Of a DNA stretch of 10,451 nucleotides, positions 1-6,756 are shown piece after piece. The notes under the pieces are model-generated. The model was not told where the DNA came from. It ran no database searches and saw nothing but the letters and a program-made list of their open reading frames with translations. The stretch's first letter is position 1. The number at the start of each line of letters is the position of its first letter. The stretch is from an uncultured Bacteroidota bacterium. Its GTDB lineage: Bacteria; Bacteroidota; Bacteroidia; Chitinophagales; Chitinophagaceae. The translations under genes and the position numbers were made by a program. The stretch is from NCBI GenBank assembly GCA_903913355.1, contig CAIWKU010000438.1:1-10451 (forward strand). Direction: 5' to 3'.

Positions 1-252
1 GCTTTTTTTATGTCGATTATGTTTCCCACTATTTTTTCTCTTGGAATAAAAGGCTTGGGCGGTGACGCGAAATTTGGCAGCAGCCTGATCATTATGGCGA
101 TCGTGGGTGGTGCAGTTTTACCCCCCATATTAGGCCAGATTAGTGATGTAACAGGTAATATACAGAATGGATATATTGTTCCTTTATTGTGTTTTGTAGT
201 CCCCCTGATTTTCGGGCTAAAAACACATGAAGTAGCTAAGCCTGCCATTTAA
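1..252 (+). CDS. fucP: L-fucose:H+ symporter permease (FucP-type MFS transporter), C-terminal part
   Basis: The reading frame is open from the left edge and stops with TAA at 250-252, so about 83 C-terminal residues are visible of a protein that is about 440 residues in E. coli FucP. The ATG at position 10 is an internal codon. The visible part starts with the MFPTIFSLGIKGLG stretch, which closely matches my memory of the same region in E. coli FucP. Two hydrophobic helices follow (about residues 28-48 and 58-77), fitting the last two membrane segments of a 12-helix major facilitator, with a GQISD loop between them and a short cytoplasmic tail. The protein would sit in the inner membrane and import a sugar with protons. 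The family is certain. L-fucose as substrate is inferred from similarity, since related FucP-like carriers take other sugars. The dehydrogenase 90 bases downstream on the same strand fits a sugar catabolic locus. Confidence 0.85.
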   Translation, partial: AFFMSIMFPTIFSLGIKGLGGDAKFGSSLIIMAIVGGAVLPPILGQISDVTGNIQNGYIVPLLCFVVPLIFGLKTHEVAKPAI

Positions 253-262
253 TAACATATAG

Positions 263-291
263 AATCTGTAGAAATCAGTGTCATCTGTGGC
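263..291 (+). repeat. Three-unit ATCTGTG-like intergenic repeat
   Basis: Just behind the fucP stop there are three similar heptamers in a row: ATCTGTA (264-270), ATCAGTG (274-280) and ATCTGTG (283-289). Their starts are 10 and 9 bases apart, and a CAAACAAAAAAA tract follows. The spacing is close to one helical turn. From memory, similar AATCTGTG...ATCTGTGG strings recur between genes in various Bacteroidota genomes, but I cannot verify this here. The function is unknown. It could be a 3'-UTR element, a protein-binding array or a dispersed short repeat. Confidence 0.45.
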
Positions 292-331
292 AAACAAAAA
301 AACTAACTTGAGATAAAATTAGTCATTTTAT

Positions 332-337
332 AAAGGA
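332..337 (+). promoter_or_regulatory. Ribosome binding site of the short-chain dehydrogenase
   Basis: AAAGGA lies 5 bases before the ATG at 343 and matches the anti-Shine-Dalgarno sequence. It is one of only two clear Shine-Dalgarno sites in the window and supports the chosen start. Confidence 0.65.
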
Positions 338-342
338 AGTAT

Positions 343-1107
343 ATGTTCTCTCTCGTAAATAAACATGCAGTCATCACCGGAGCCGGAAGTGGTATCGGTA
401 AATCCATTGCTGAAATTTTTGCCAAACAAGGCGCTACGGTTCATATTATTGAACTGAATGAAGCAGGCGCATCAGAAACTGTAAAAGCAATTGAACAAGC
501 TGGTAGTCATGCTTTTTCCTATGGATGCGATGTGAGTGACCAAGACCAGGTGAGAAAAACATTTGAAAAGATAGGAGCATTGGATATACTTGTAAATAGC
601 GCCGGAATAGCACATATTGGAAAAGCCGATACAACTTCAGTAGAAGAATTTACCAGAATATTTGACGTAAATGTAAAAGGAACCTATAACTGTTTGCATG
701 AAGCCATTCCATTACTAAAACACAGGGGAGGTGGGGTAATATTAAATATTGCGTCTATTGCAGCATTGGTAGGTATCCCTGACAGGTTTGCCTATAGCAT
801 GAGCAAGGGTGCAGTGTTTGCTATGACCTTAAGTGTAGCCAAAGATTATATGCAGGATCATATTCGATGTAATTCCATTTCTCCCGCCAGGGTGCATACG
901 CCGTTTGTAGATGGATTTATTGCCAAGAACTATCCGGGTAAAGAAGATGAAATATTCGAAAAATTATCCAAATCACAACCCATTGGTCGAATGGGATCTA
1001 CGGAAGAAGTAGCTGCCCTTGCTTTATATCTGTGCAGCGACGAAGCTTCTTTCATTACAGGTAATGATTATCCGATAGATGGCGGCTTTATCAAACTAAA
1101 TAATTAA
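343..1107 (+). CDS. SDR family NAD-dependent oxidoreductase, probably sugar/deoxysugar acid dehydrogenase
   Basis: This is a classical short-chain dehydrogenase of 254 residues, the usual length. The Rossmann glycine motif TGAGSGIG is at residues 12-19 and NSAG (variant of NNAG) at 85-88. The catalytic tetrad is complete: N110, S138, Y151 and K155 (YSMSK). Glu37 at the end of the second strand points to NAD(H) rather than NADP(H). The C-terminal YPIDGG at 243-248 is the normal SDR ending. The start is supported by AAAGGA five bases upstream. The gene follows the FucP-type permease on the same strand, so the enzyme may oxidise an imported sugar or its acid. L-fucose dehydrogenase or 2-keto-3-deoxy-L-fuconate dehydrogenase of the non-phosphorylating fucose route are the leading guesses. 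That substrate is inference from the neighbour only; the SDR assignment itself is firm. Confidence 0.9.
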   Translation: MFSLVNKHAVITGAGSGIGKSIAEIFAKQGATVHIIELNEAGASETVKAIEQAGSHAFSYGCDVSDQDQVRKTFEKIGALDILVNSAGIAHIGKADTTSVEEFTRIFDVNVKGTYNCLHEAIPLLKHRGGGVILNIASIAALVGIPDRFAYSMSKGAVFAMTLSVAKDYMQDHIRCNSISPARVHTPFVDGFIAKNYPGKEDEIFEKLSKSQPIGRMGSTEEVAALALYLCSDEASFITGNDYPIDGGFIKLNN

Positions 1108-1282
1108 CCCTGATATTCTTGCTCATCATTTGAATTTCTCAGCATTCGCGTTAGTGATTATGAATAGGCTGAATAGTATCTATTTATCGGTAGAATCTAA
1201 CGCTCAACTCATGAGATGAACCATCGATTTCTTACATTCGTAATTCCTAAACCCGTCTTCAAAAACATTAGACCCGAAGTTC

Positions 1283-2161
1283 ATGTACGATATTTGTTGT
1301 GTTGGGCATATTACATTAGATAAAGTAGTTACCACGAAAGCAACTTTTCATATGCCGGGAGGAACAGCTGTTTATTTCTCCAGTGCCATCCGTAATATGC
1401 CGATAAAATACAACCTGGTTACTTCCCTTGCCGGTAAAGAGATGGATATTGTTGCTGCTCTTCGTGAAAAAGGGATAGAGATAACCGTATTACCCAGTAA
1501 CCATACCGTTTATTTCGAAAATATTTATGGCGAAAACCAAGACCATCGAACACAACGTGTAACACAGAAGGCAGACCCGTTTGTGCAGGGAGCCTGGAAT
1601 GAAATGGAAGCAACAATATATCATCTGGGACCATTACTTGCAGATGATATACCGGTATCATTGATAAAAATGCTGGCTGCCAAAGCAAGGATATCATTGG
1701 ATGTTCAGGGATATTTGCGGGAAGTAAGGAATGAAAATGTATACCCGATTGACTGGGCAGATAAACAGGAGGCACTCCGCTATATTGATATTCTAAAAGC
1801 CAACGAATACGAAATGGAAGTATTAACAGGCAGCAGTGATGTTTATACTGCGGCAAGAATATTGAATGAATGGGGAGTAAAAGAAGTGGTGATTACGCTT
1901 GGCAGCATGGGCTCTGTTATTTATAAAGAAGCTGTTTTTTATCATATCCCTGCTTATCAGCCAATAGCAATAGTAGACGCAACCGGGTGTGGGGATACGT
2001 ATATGGCGGGCTATTTATACCAACGGATCAAAGGGGTGGATATACAGGAAGCCGGAGAATTTGCAGCTGCGATGGCCACCCTCAAAATTGAATCCTCAGG
2101 GCCTTTTACCGGCAACCGGCAGGATGTGGAGGAAGTTCTACGTACCCACACAGTTAGCTGA
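1283..2161 (+). CDS. PfkB/ribokinase-family carbohydrate kinase
   Basis: This 292-residue cytoplasmic protein has the ribokinase fold signatures. The N-terminal GHITLD contains Asp13 (sugar-hydroxyl ligand position), and the double glycine GG is at 26-27. KANEYE at 172-177 corresponds to the family's NxxE magnesium motif. TLGSMGS at 205-211 lines the nucleotide site. DATGCGD at 232-238 is PfkB signature 2, with Asp238 as the catalytic base and Cys in place of the common Ala of GAGD. The region after GG reads TAVYFSSA and lacks the Asn of the ribokinase GGKGAN motif, so ribose specificity is not supported. The real substrate cannot be told from sequence; sugars, sugar acids, inositol and nucleosides are all possible. 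No clear ribosome binding site precedes the ATG. The gene lies 175 bases after the dehydrogenase on the same strand, which may mean one sugar locus, but cotranscription is not shown. Confidence 0.85.
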   Translation: MYDICCVGHITLDKVVTTKATFHMPGGTAVYFSSAIRNMPIKYNLVTSLAGKEMDIVAALREKGIEITVLPSNHTVYFENIYGENQDHRTQRVTQKADPFVQGAWNEMEATIYHLGPLLADDIPVSLIKMLAAKARISLDVQGYLREVRNENVYPIDWADKQEALRYIDILKANEYEMEVLTGSSDVYTAARILNEWGVKEVVITLGSMGSVIYKEAVFYHIPAYQPIAIVDATGCGDTYMAGYLYQRIKGVDIQEAGEFAAAMATLKIESSGPFTGNRQDVEEVLRTHTVS

Positions 2162-2221
2162 TAGGCATCTTTAATATAAAGGTTAGTGTAAAAACCCAAA
2201 CGACCAATAGCCAGCATCCAA

Positions 2222-2237
2222 ATCCTCATTTGAGGAT
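2222..2237. repeat. Perfect palindrome in the gap after the PfkB kinase
   Basis: ATCCTCA-TT-TGAGGAT is a perfect inverted repeat about 60 bases after the kinase stop, followed by a further direct copy of AATCCTC. No T-run follows on the plus strand, so it is a poor intrinsic terminator; it may be a protein-binding site or chance. The rest of the 288-base gap (2162-2449) shows no gene. Its part from about 2330 to 2420 is strikingly AT-rich and probably holds the promoter of the next gene, but I see no exact TAnnTTTG box there. Confidence 0.35.
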
Positions 2238-2449
2238 AATCCTCTATTCACAATTTCGGCCTGATTTAGATAATATGATCGGTAATCATGCTGGGTAATA
2301 GCTAAAACCTGATTCTATGGCTGGCAAAATGATAATTTTATCGATTTAGTGTATGTAAATTATATATTACTAATTTGTTTATATATATTAGCTGATCAAC
2401 CATTTAATACACAGTTTTCAGTGTAAATACTTTAAAAAGAAATTGACGA

Positions 2450-2947
2450 ATGATAAAATGGCTGTTGGCTTTCTTTTGTTTATGTATGGTGAAATCTGGG
2501 TTTTCGCAAAACACCGCGGTTTCCTGCAATGTACAAACAACCTATACGGTTGATGGTAGACTAACAAAATTCGTTGGATATCAAACCATAGATAGTACTA
2601 AAGATATGGTAACCTCATTGGGCGCTGAGCTTACCGGAAGCTATTATTATATAACTATTCGGGTGGTATACAAAACTGCTGTAAAAACAGTAGTAGGCGA
2701 TCTGGTTATTCAATTTTCGGATAATACTTCGATGAATGTGCCCTTAACGAATTGTAATAGTAATGGTGCGGGTATTTTTGAATCTAGCACCTGTAGCTAC
2801 ATTGTATTGGACAAGTTTATAAGGCCATTAACTATTAAATCAATTGATAAAATCATTTTTCGAATGATTGACAATACATTTAAAGCGATTGACCTAAAAA
2901 CCAAAAGCACTCTTCTCAAAGATGCTTTAGCCTGCCTCATGCAATAA
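2450..2947 (+). CDS. Small secreted protein of unknown function with four cysteines
   Basis: I do not recognise this 165-residue protein. Residues 1-19 form a signal peptide (positively charged start, hydrophobic core, cleavage probably before Gln20), so the product should leave the cytoplasm. No lipobox Cys follows the core. The mature part of about 146 residues alternates hydrophobic and polar residues (for example YYYITIRVVY at 65-74 and GDLVIQF at 83-89), suggesting a beta-sandwich. It holds four cysteines (C26, C102, C115, C162), an even number compatible with two disulfides in the periplasm. The C-terminal half contains an IDKIIFRMID stretch of a kind I associate with secreted Bacteroidota proteins, but I cannot name a family. 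The gene stands alone, with gaps of 288 and 194 bases and no functional link to its neighbours. No clear ribosome binding site is present, but the signal peptide directly after the ATG supports the start. Confidence 0.75.
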   Translation: MIKWLLAFFCLCMVKSGFSQNTAVSCNVQTTYTVDGRLTKFVGYQTIDSTKDMVTSLGAELTGSYYYITIRVVYKTAVKTVVGDLVIQFSDNTSMNVPLTNCNSNGAGIFESSTCSYIVLDKFIRPLTIKSIDKIIFRMIDNTFKAIDLKTKSTLLKDALACLMQ

Positions 2948-3141
2948 TTTATTTCTACCATCTCTTATCCGGGACATTTATTATTTCATTTTAGGTAAAT
3001 GTAAACTTTGGGAAGTGCTTAATTACCAGGAAAGCTGGCCACATGGTAAGCATCTTAGTTCTATTCTCATACTTTTAGGATAGATAGCTACCTAGTATCA
3101 TATTTATCCTTATTTTAGATTTACTTTTACAACTACTACTT

Positions 3142-4608
3142 ATGAAGAGAGTTATCCTTTTATCTGTTTTGCTTTGCCTGTTTATTTTCGGAAATAGTAT
3201 TGCCCAGGGTAAACCCGAATGGAATGGTATATTTAATACTATTAACCAGGACGTACAAACCAATTCCAAAGCCTATGCAACCCTAAAAGAAGCTACTGAA
3301 ACCATTGGGCATAGATTAACCGGTTCAGCAAACGGTAAAAAAGCGGAAGAATACGCCTATAACCTGTTAAAGAGTTATGGATACAAAGACCTCCATTATC
3401 AACCATTTGAAGTAGAAAGCTGGAGTAGGGGTAAACTATCTGTTACAGTAGGAGAGCAGGATAAATTACAACCCGTAAAAGCTGTTACACTGGCTCATTC
3501 TCCTGTGAAATCAGAGATTACCCTCGAATTGGTAGATATGGGTAATGGTCTTGAAGAAGATTATCTGGCAAATCCGGATAAAGTAAAAGGCAAGATCGCA
3601 TTGGTTTACCTCGGTGTATTGCCCGGATCCAAACCCGGCACCAAAACCCTGCACAGATCAGAAAAAACAGCCATAGCTACCAAATATGGGGCAAAAGGAA
3701 TCATCATCATCAATACACCCGATGGTGGTATTTTATTAACCGGAACAGCTTCTGTTACAGGTAAACTCATTCCGATTCCGGCTGTTTGTATTGGAAAAGA
3801 AGATGGGCTTCGCATTAGGCAACAATTGGCTTCAGGAAAATTATATAGTCATATTGCTATGACAAATTTTTCTGGTATGATCAAAGCCAGAAATGTTGTA
3901 GCCACCATAAAAGGTAAAAAATTCCCTACCGAAAAAATTGTGATTGGCGGTCACCTGGATAGCTGGGATTTAGCAACGGGTGCTATTGACAACGGAATAG
4001 GATCTTTTTCTGTATTGGATATGGCCCGTAGTTTTAAAAAGCTAAACCTGCAACCCGATCGCACGGTTGAGTTTGTTATGTTTATGGGTGAAGAAGAAGG
4101 ATTACTGGGTTCCAAAGCATATGTTGAGGAAGCTGTCAAAAATAAAAGCATTGCTCAACTCAGGTATATGCTGAATTACGATATGACCAATGATCCAAAA
4201 GGGTTTTCTACAACGGCCGAAGAAAGTAAAGAATTGTTTCAATACATAGGCAATATTGCCCGCTCTATCGATTCCAGTTTTAAAAACCAGTTCCGCACCG
4301 GAGCAGGTTTGCATAGTGATCACCAGCCATTTATGTTATATGGAATTCCTACAGGCGGTGGTTCAGGTGGTGGTTTACCAAATAATGCCGGCCCCTGTTA
4401 CCATGCAGATTGTGATAAATTCAGCCTGGTTGATGAACAGGGTATGAAAAATACGGTAAGGTTCAGTGCTATGTTATTATATGGTATTGCCGATGCGCCT
4501 GAAATCAAAGCCAAACATTTTACAGATGAAGAAACAAAGGCTTTCCTGCTAAAAAATAACCTGAAAGAACCTTTGCAGATTGCCGGAGAGTGGCGCTGGA
4601 AGGAGTAA
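3142..4608 (+). CDS. Secreted M28 family zinc metallopeptidase with PA-type insert
   Basis: This 488-residue protein starts with a signal peptide (residues 1-21, cleavage before Gln22), so it acts in the periplasm or outside. An N-terminal M28 half-domain (about 30-125) is followed by a protease-associated-like insert (about 126-245) and the catalytic domain (about 246-455). All metal ligands are visible: His271 in GGHLDSWD, bridging Asp283 in AIDNG, Glu318 in GEEEGLLGS, Asp347 in NYD and His421 in YHADCDKFS. Glu317 is the general base and Asp273 supports His271. The enzyme should hold two zinc ions and remove N-terminal residues or cleave short peptides, like carboxypeptidase Q-type M28 proteins. 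Two features flank the last ligand: a glycine-rich loop (residues 405-411) and a Cys419/Cys424 pair around His421. The gene is monocistronic and convergent with the next gene, 35 bases away. It lacks a clear ribosome binding site, and the signal peptide fixes the start. Confidence 0.93.
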   Translation: MKRVILLSVLLCLFIFGNSIAQGKPEWNGIFNTINQDVQTNSKAYATLKEATETIGHRLTGSANGKKAEEYAYNLLKSYGYKDLHYQPFEVESWSRGKLSVTVGEQDKLQPVKAVTLAHSPVKSEITLELVDMGNGLEEDYLANPDKVKGKIALVYLGVLPGSKPGTKTLHRSEKTAIATKYGAKGIIIINTPDGGILLTGTASVTGKLIPIPAVCIGKEDGLRIRQQLASGKLYSHIAMTNFSGMIKARNVVATIKGKKFPTEKIVIGGHLDSWDLATGAIDNGIGSFSVLDMARSFKKLNLQPDRTVEFVMFMGEEEGLLGSKAYVEEAVKNKSIAQLRYMLNYDMTNDPKGFSTTAEESKELFQYIGNIARSIDSSFKNQFRTGAGLHSDHQPFMLYGIPTGGGSGGGLPNNAGPCYHADCDKFSLVDEQGMKNTVRFSAMLLYGIADAPEIKAKHFTDEETKAFLLKNNLKEPLQIAGEWRWKE

Positions 4609-4633
4609 TTAGGTTTTATGGGACTTTAGATGA

Positions 4634-4670
4634 ATTGAAATTACTAATCATCAGATTCGGTAATTTCAAT
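4634..4670. terminator. Long AT-rich hairpin shared by two convergent genes
   Basis: ATTGAAATTAC (4634-4644) and GTAATTTCAAT (4660-4670) are perfect 11-base inverted repeats. The 15 bases between them can pair further (AATC 4646-4649 with GATT 4654-4657, loop ATCA). The stem contains the TAG stop and last codons of the minus-strand gene and lies 25 bases after the M28 stop. Neither side has a proper T-run, so it is not a textbook intrinsic terminator. A bidirectional transcript end or a 3'-stabilising stem is the likeliest role. Confidence 0.4.
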
Positions 4671-5282
4671 AGCGACTAATCCATTGTTATAATCGGGGTA
4701 GTCGGGACAATTCTGGCACCAATTGGGTTTGATCCATTTGATAAATTCTGCATCATACAAAAGATTACCGATGGTGAATGAAATGGTTTCTCCTCGCTGG
4801 TAATCGCTTGAGTAAGAAATTTTTCTTTTAATATCTTTTGCCCCATTGGCTTTAATGATTGTGATAAATTCTTCCTGTGTATTTCCCCCTTCATTTTCCA
4901 GGATCTTTGCATTGTTTTCCTGATTCGGTGTCGCCCTTCGATAGCGGAAAGTGGAAGCAAGATGAATACCCAAATCCTGCCAATTTTGTGGTAATACATG
5001 ATGAGATACCGATAAAAAACTGATTTTCACGACCGATTGATCAGGGCCGGTATACAGGTAAAATTTATCACCCGACATGCTGAAACGGGTACAACGATAA
5101 CTGGAATCAGGCATTCTTATTTTAGCTACACAGATTCCTTTACTTTCAATCTCTGCATTTTTTGTAACCCCCATGCGGATACCCAATGGTAAAACAGCTA
5201 ACTGGCTTTGTGCCAGAAGAATAGTATCTGATACAAATGTGAGTAATAGGGTACTGATAAGTATGTAGTAGATACGTTTCAT
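4644..5282 (-). CDS. Secreted protein of unknown function with C-terminal WCxxC
   Basis: I do not recognise this 212-residue protein. The frame could start at an ATG 18 bases upstream (5298-5300), but I chose the ATG at 5280-5282. AAAGGA lies 8 bases before it, and MKRIYYILIS then gives a clean signal peptide with likely cleavage after Ala24 (LLA|Q). The mature part looks beta-rich and has four cysteines (C51, C64, C189, C192). The last two form WCQNC near the end (188-192), a CxxC pair. It does not sit in a thioredoxin fold context, which would place CxxC near the N-terminus, so a disulfide or metal clamp is more likely than a redox centre. The stop codon TAG lies inside a hairpin shared with the convergent M28 gene. 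The upstream gene on this strand ends 149 bases earlier, with an inverted repeat in the gap. No function is proposed. Confidence 0.7.
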   Translation of the reverse strand: MKRIYYILISTLLLTFVSDTILLAQSQLAVLPLGIRMGVTKNAEIESKGICVAKIRMPDSSYRCTRFSMSGDKFYLYTGPDQSVVKISFLSVSHHVLPQNWQDLGIHLASTFRYRRATPNQENNAKILENEGGNTQEEFITIIKANGAKDIKRKISYSSDYQRGETISFTIGNLLYDAEFIKWIKPNWCQNCPDYPDYNNGLVAIEITESDD

Positions 5283-5290
5283 GAAAATAT

Positions 5291-5296
5291 TCCTTT
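5291..5296 (-). promoter_or_regulatory. Ribosome binding site deciding the start at 5282
   Basis: On the minus strand AAAGGA sits 8 bases before the ATG at 5282. It would lie inside the coding sequence if the upstream ATG at 5300 were used, and so favours the shorter protein beginning MKRIYY. Confidence 0.55.
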
Positions 5297-5308
5297 CCAT
5301 GCACGGAT

Positions 5309-5393
5309 AAAAAGGCTATTCAGCACAAGCATGGCCGGCTAAGCAATCGGTATCGTACAATATAATACTTTTATTACTTATGTTAGCCTTTTT
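5309..5393. repeat. 10-base inverted repeat framing 65 bases between two genes
   Basis: AAAAAGGCTA (5309-5318) and TAGCCTTTTT (5384-5393) are perfect inverted copies at the ends of an 85-base stretch in the 149-base gap between two minus-strand genes. The interior contains a GCATGGCCGGC stretch. In RNA from the minus strand the arms would pair around a large loop just upstream of the 5282 start. This could be a 5'-UTR structure, the ends of a tiny mobile element or chance. No target-site duplication is evident. Confidence 0.35.
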
Positions 5394-5431
5394 TGTGGTC
5401 TTTTTACTACAGCTTGTGGGTTTTCAATAGG

Positions 5432-6697
5432 TTATTTCTTCAATATGGGTCTGAGAACCTCTATTTTTCCATCAATCATGTCCTTTTGCCAGCTCAATCC
5501 CAGAATAGTTGCAATCAGTGGGTACACATGCACATTCTCAAAACCGCTGATGGACATATTGTTTTTGAAAGCTGGTCCCCAGGCATAAAAACTGGCATGC
5601 ATATCCGGAATGTCCGGATCAAATCCATGTTTACCCAGAGAAGTTGAGCGATTACCTAAATTAAAAACTTTCGGCAGATGGGGTACCAGCAAAATATCAC
5701 CGATCCGGTTATAATGATCATCTGATCGACTATAATGCCATTGCTTTGGCATATCTTCTGTAAGATACACATCAAAATCCCTGGCTTCTTTCTGTAATGC
5801 CTGGTAAGTAGGTAAAATATCTTTCTTGTCTTTTGCATACAGGTGCACCAGTGCATCACCTGAGGGAATAATAAATTTAGAAGGGTCGATGGAGGAGGGT
5901 AATTTCAAAGTATTCTTATTATCTACCACTGTCATTCCATGATCAGAAACAAATACAAAATTGATAGGCAGGTGCAAAGACGCTGCCATGGCATTTAATT
6001 TACCAACAGATTCATCAACAAAATGAACAGCTGCTTCTGTTTCTTTTGAATCAGGTCCATATAAGTGTTCAGCATGATCTACTTCCGGAAAATAAAATGT
6101 AATCAGGTGGGGCCTTTTATCTTCCGGTAATAAAAGCCAATTCTTGACGGTCTCTATGCGTGAATCGATGCCGATTTTATCATTGTAGATATAATAATAG
6201 CTGGGCCTTGTATCCTGGATATTACTTTCAGATGCTACCCAGTAAAAAGAAGCAGATAACATATGCTGTTTCTCTGCCAAAACCCATAAAGGCGTTCCCC
6301 CATACCAATATGGATCAGCTACCTGTTTTTTATTACCCATACTGTAACTGGTATCACGACTTGCATCAAAAAATGAATTGTCAACCAGGCCATGATGAGA
6401 AGGGTATAAGCCTGTAATAATGGTATAATGATTAGGAAAAGTAACAGAGGGAAAAGAGGGCAGCATATAACTGGCAGCCACACCCTGTTTTCTTAACCTC
6501 AGTAAATTATAAGCCTGGTACTTATCAGCCAGATCGGCACGGAAACCATCTGCAGAAATTAAAATGATATAGGGTTTAGTCGTTTGTTCCTTACTATTTA
6601 CTCTTCCGGCAACAACCTGTTGTGTTGTATCCTGGGCAAAAGCCATTGAAAAAAAACAAAAAGCAAATGCGATCGTGATACAATTCTTAAATACCAT
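5432..6697 (-). CDS. Secreted type I phosphodiesterase / nucleotide pyrophosphatase (ENPP-like)
   Basis: This 421-residue exported enzyme belongs to the alkaline phosphatase superfamily. The frame is open upstream to 6913, but that part overlaps the PAP2 gene. The ATG at 6695-6697 gives a signal peptide (1-21, ending MAFA before Gln22), so I start there. The two-metal site matches NPP enzymes in order and spacing: Asp50 (ISADGFRAD), nucleophile Thr86 (VTFPNHYT), Asp207 and His211 (EVDHAEH), Asp252-His253 (VSDHG) and His357 (GKHGFD). Asn107 in GLVDN corresponds to the Asn that binds the phosphate in bacterial and mammalian NPPs. The protein should hydrolyse phosphodiester or pyrophosphate bonds in the periplasm or outside. 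Nucleotides are the usual substrates, and some relatives act on lysophospholipids. The upstream PAP2 gene is 59 bases away on the same strand, suggesting one transcript and a joint phosphate-release role (inference). Confidence 0.92.
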   Translation of the reverse strand: MVFKNCITIAFAFCFFSMAFAQDTTQQVVAGRVNSKEQTTKPYIILISADGFRADLADKYQAYNLLRLRKQGVAASYMLPSFPSVTFPNHYTIITGLYPSHHGLVDNSFFDASRDTSYSMGNKKQVADPYWYGGTPLWVLAEKQHMLSASFYWVASESNIQDTRPSYYYIYNDKIGIDSRIETVKNWLLLPEDKRPHLITFYFPEVDHAEHLYGPDSKETEAAVHFVDESVGKLNAMAASLHLPINFVFVSDHGMTVVDNKNTLKLPSSIDPSKFIIPSGDALVHLYAKDKKDILPTYQALQKEARDFDVYLTEDMPKQWHYSRSDDHYNRIGDILLVPHLPKVFNLGNRSTSLGKHGFDPDIPDMHASFYAWGPAFKNNMSISGFENVHVYPLIATILGLSWQKDMIDGKIEVLRPILKK

Positions 6698-6756
6698 AAA
6701 TAGATTTTGATTGAAGAGTAATAAAAATGCTTTTGAAATAGCTATGTAAATGAATA

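Noticed and set aside
186..200. Possible thioredoxin-like redox centre in the WCQNC protein (residue positions 188-192)
   Set aside because: The motif lies at the extreme C-terminus without the preceding strand-helix order of thioredoxin folds, so only a CxxC pair is reported.
1148..1203. GCGTTAG ... CTAACGC inverted repeat after the dehydrogenase gene
   Set aside because: Only seven bases separated by 42, with no T-run and no supporting pairs; expected by chance in a gap of this size.
1419..1856. 145-codon open frame antisense to the PfkB kinase
   Set aside because: It lies wholly inside a gene with intact catalytic motifs, has no ribosome binding site and no recognisable domain.
2212..2294. 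CCAGCAT / ATGCTGG inverted pair and repeated GCTGG words after the kinase
   Set aside because: Short words far apart with no consistent spacing; no stable structure evident.
2408..2426. TACACAGTTTTCAGTGTA imperfect palindrome before the orphan secreted gene
   Set aside because: The pairing is broken by mismatches in a low-complexity AT-rich stretch, so an operator call is not supported.
5283..5300. Upstream ATG at 5298-5300 as start of the WCxxC secreted protein
   Set aside because: The downstream ATG has AAAGGA at good spacing and gives a standard signal peptide; the extension adds six residues, including two charged ones, in front of it.
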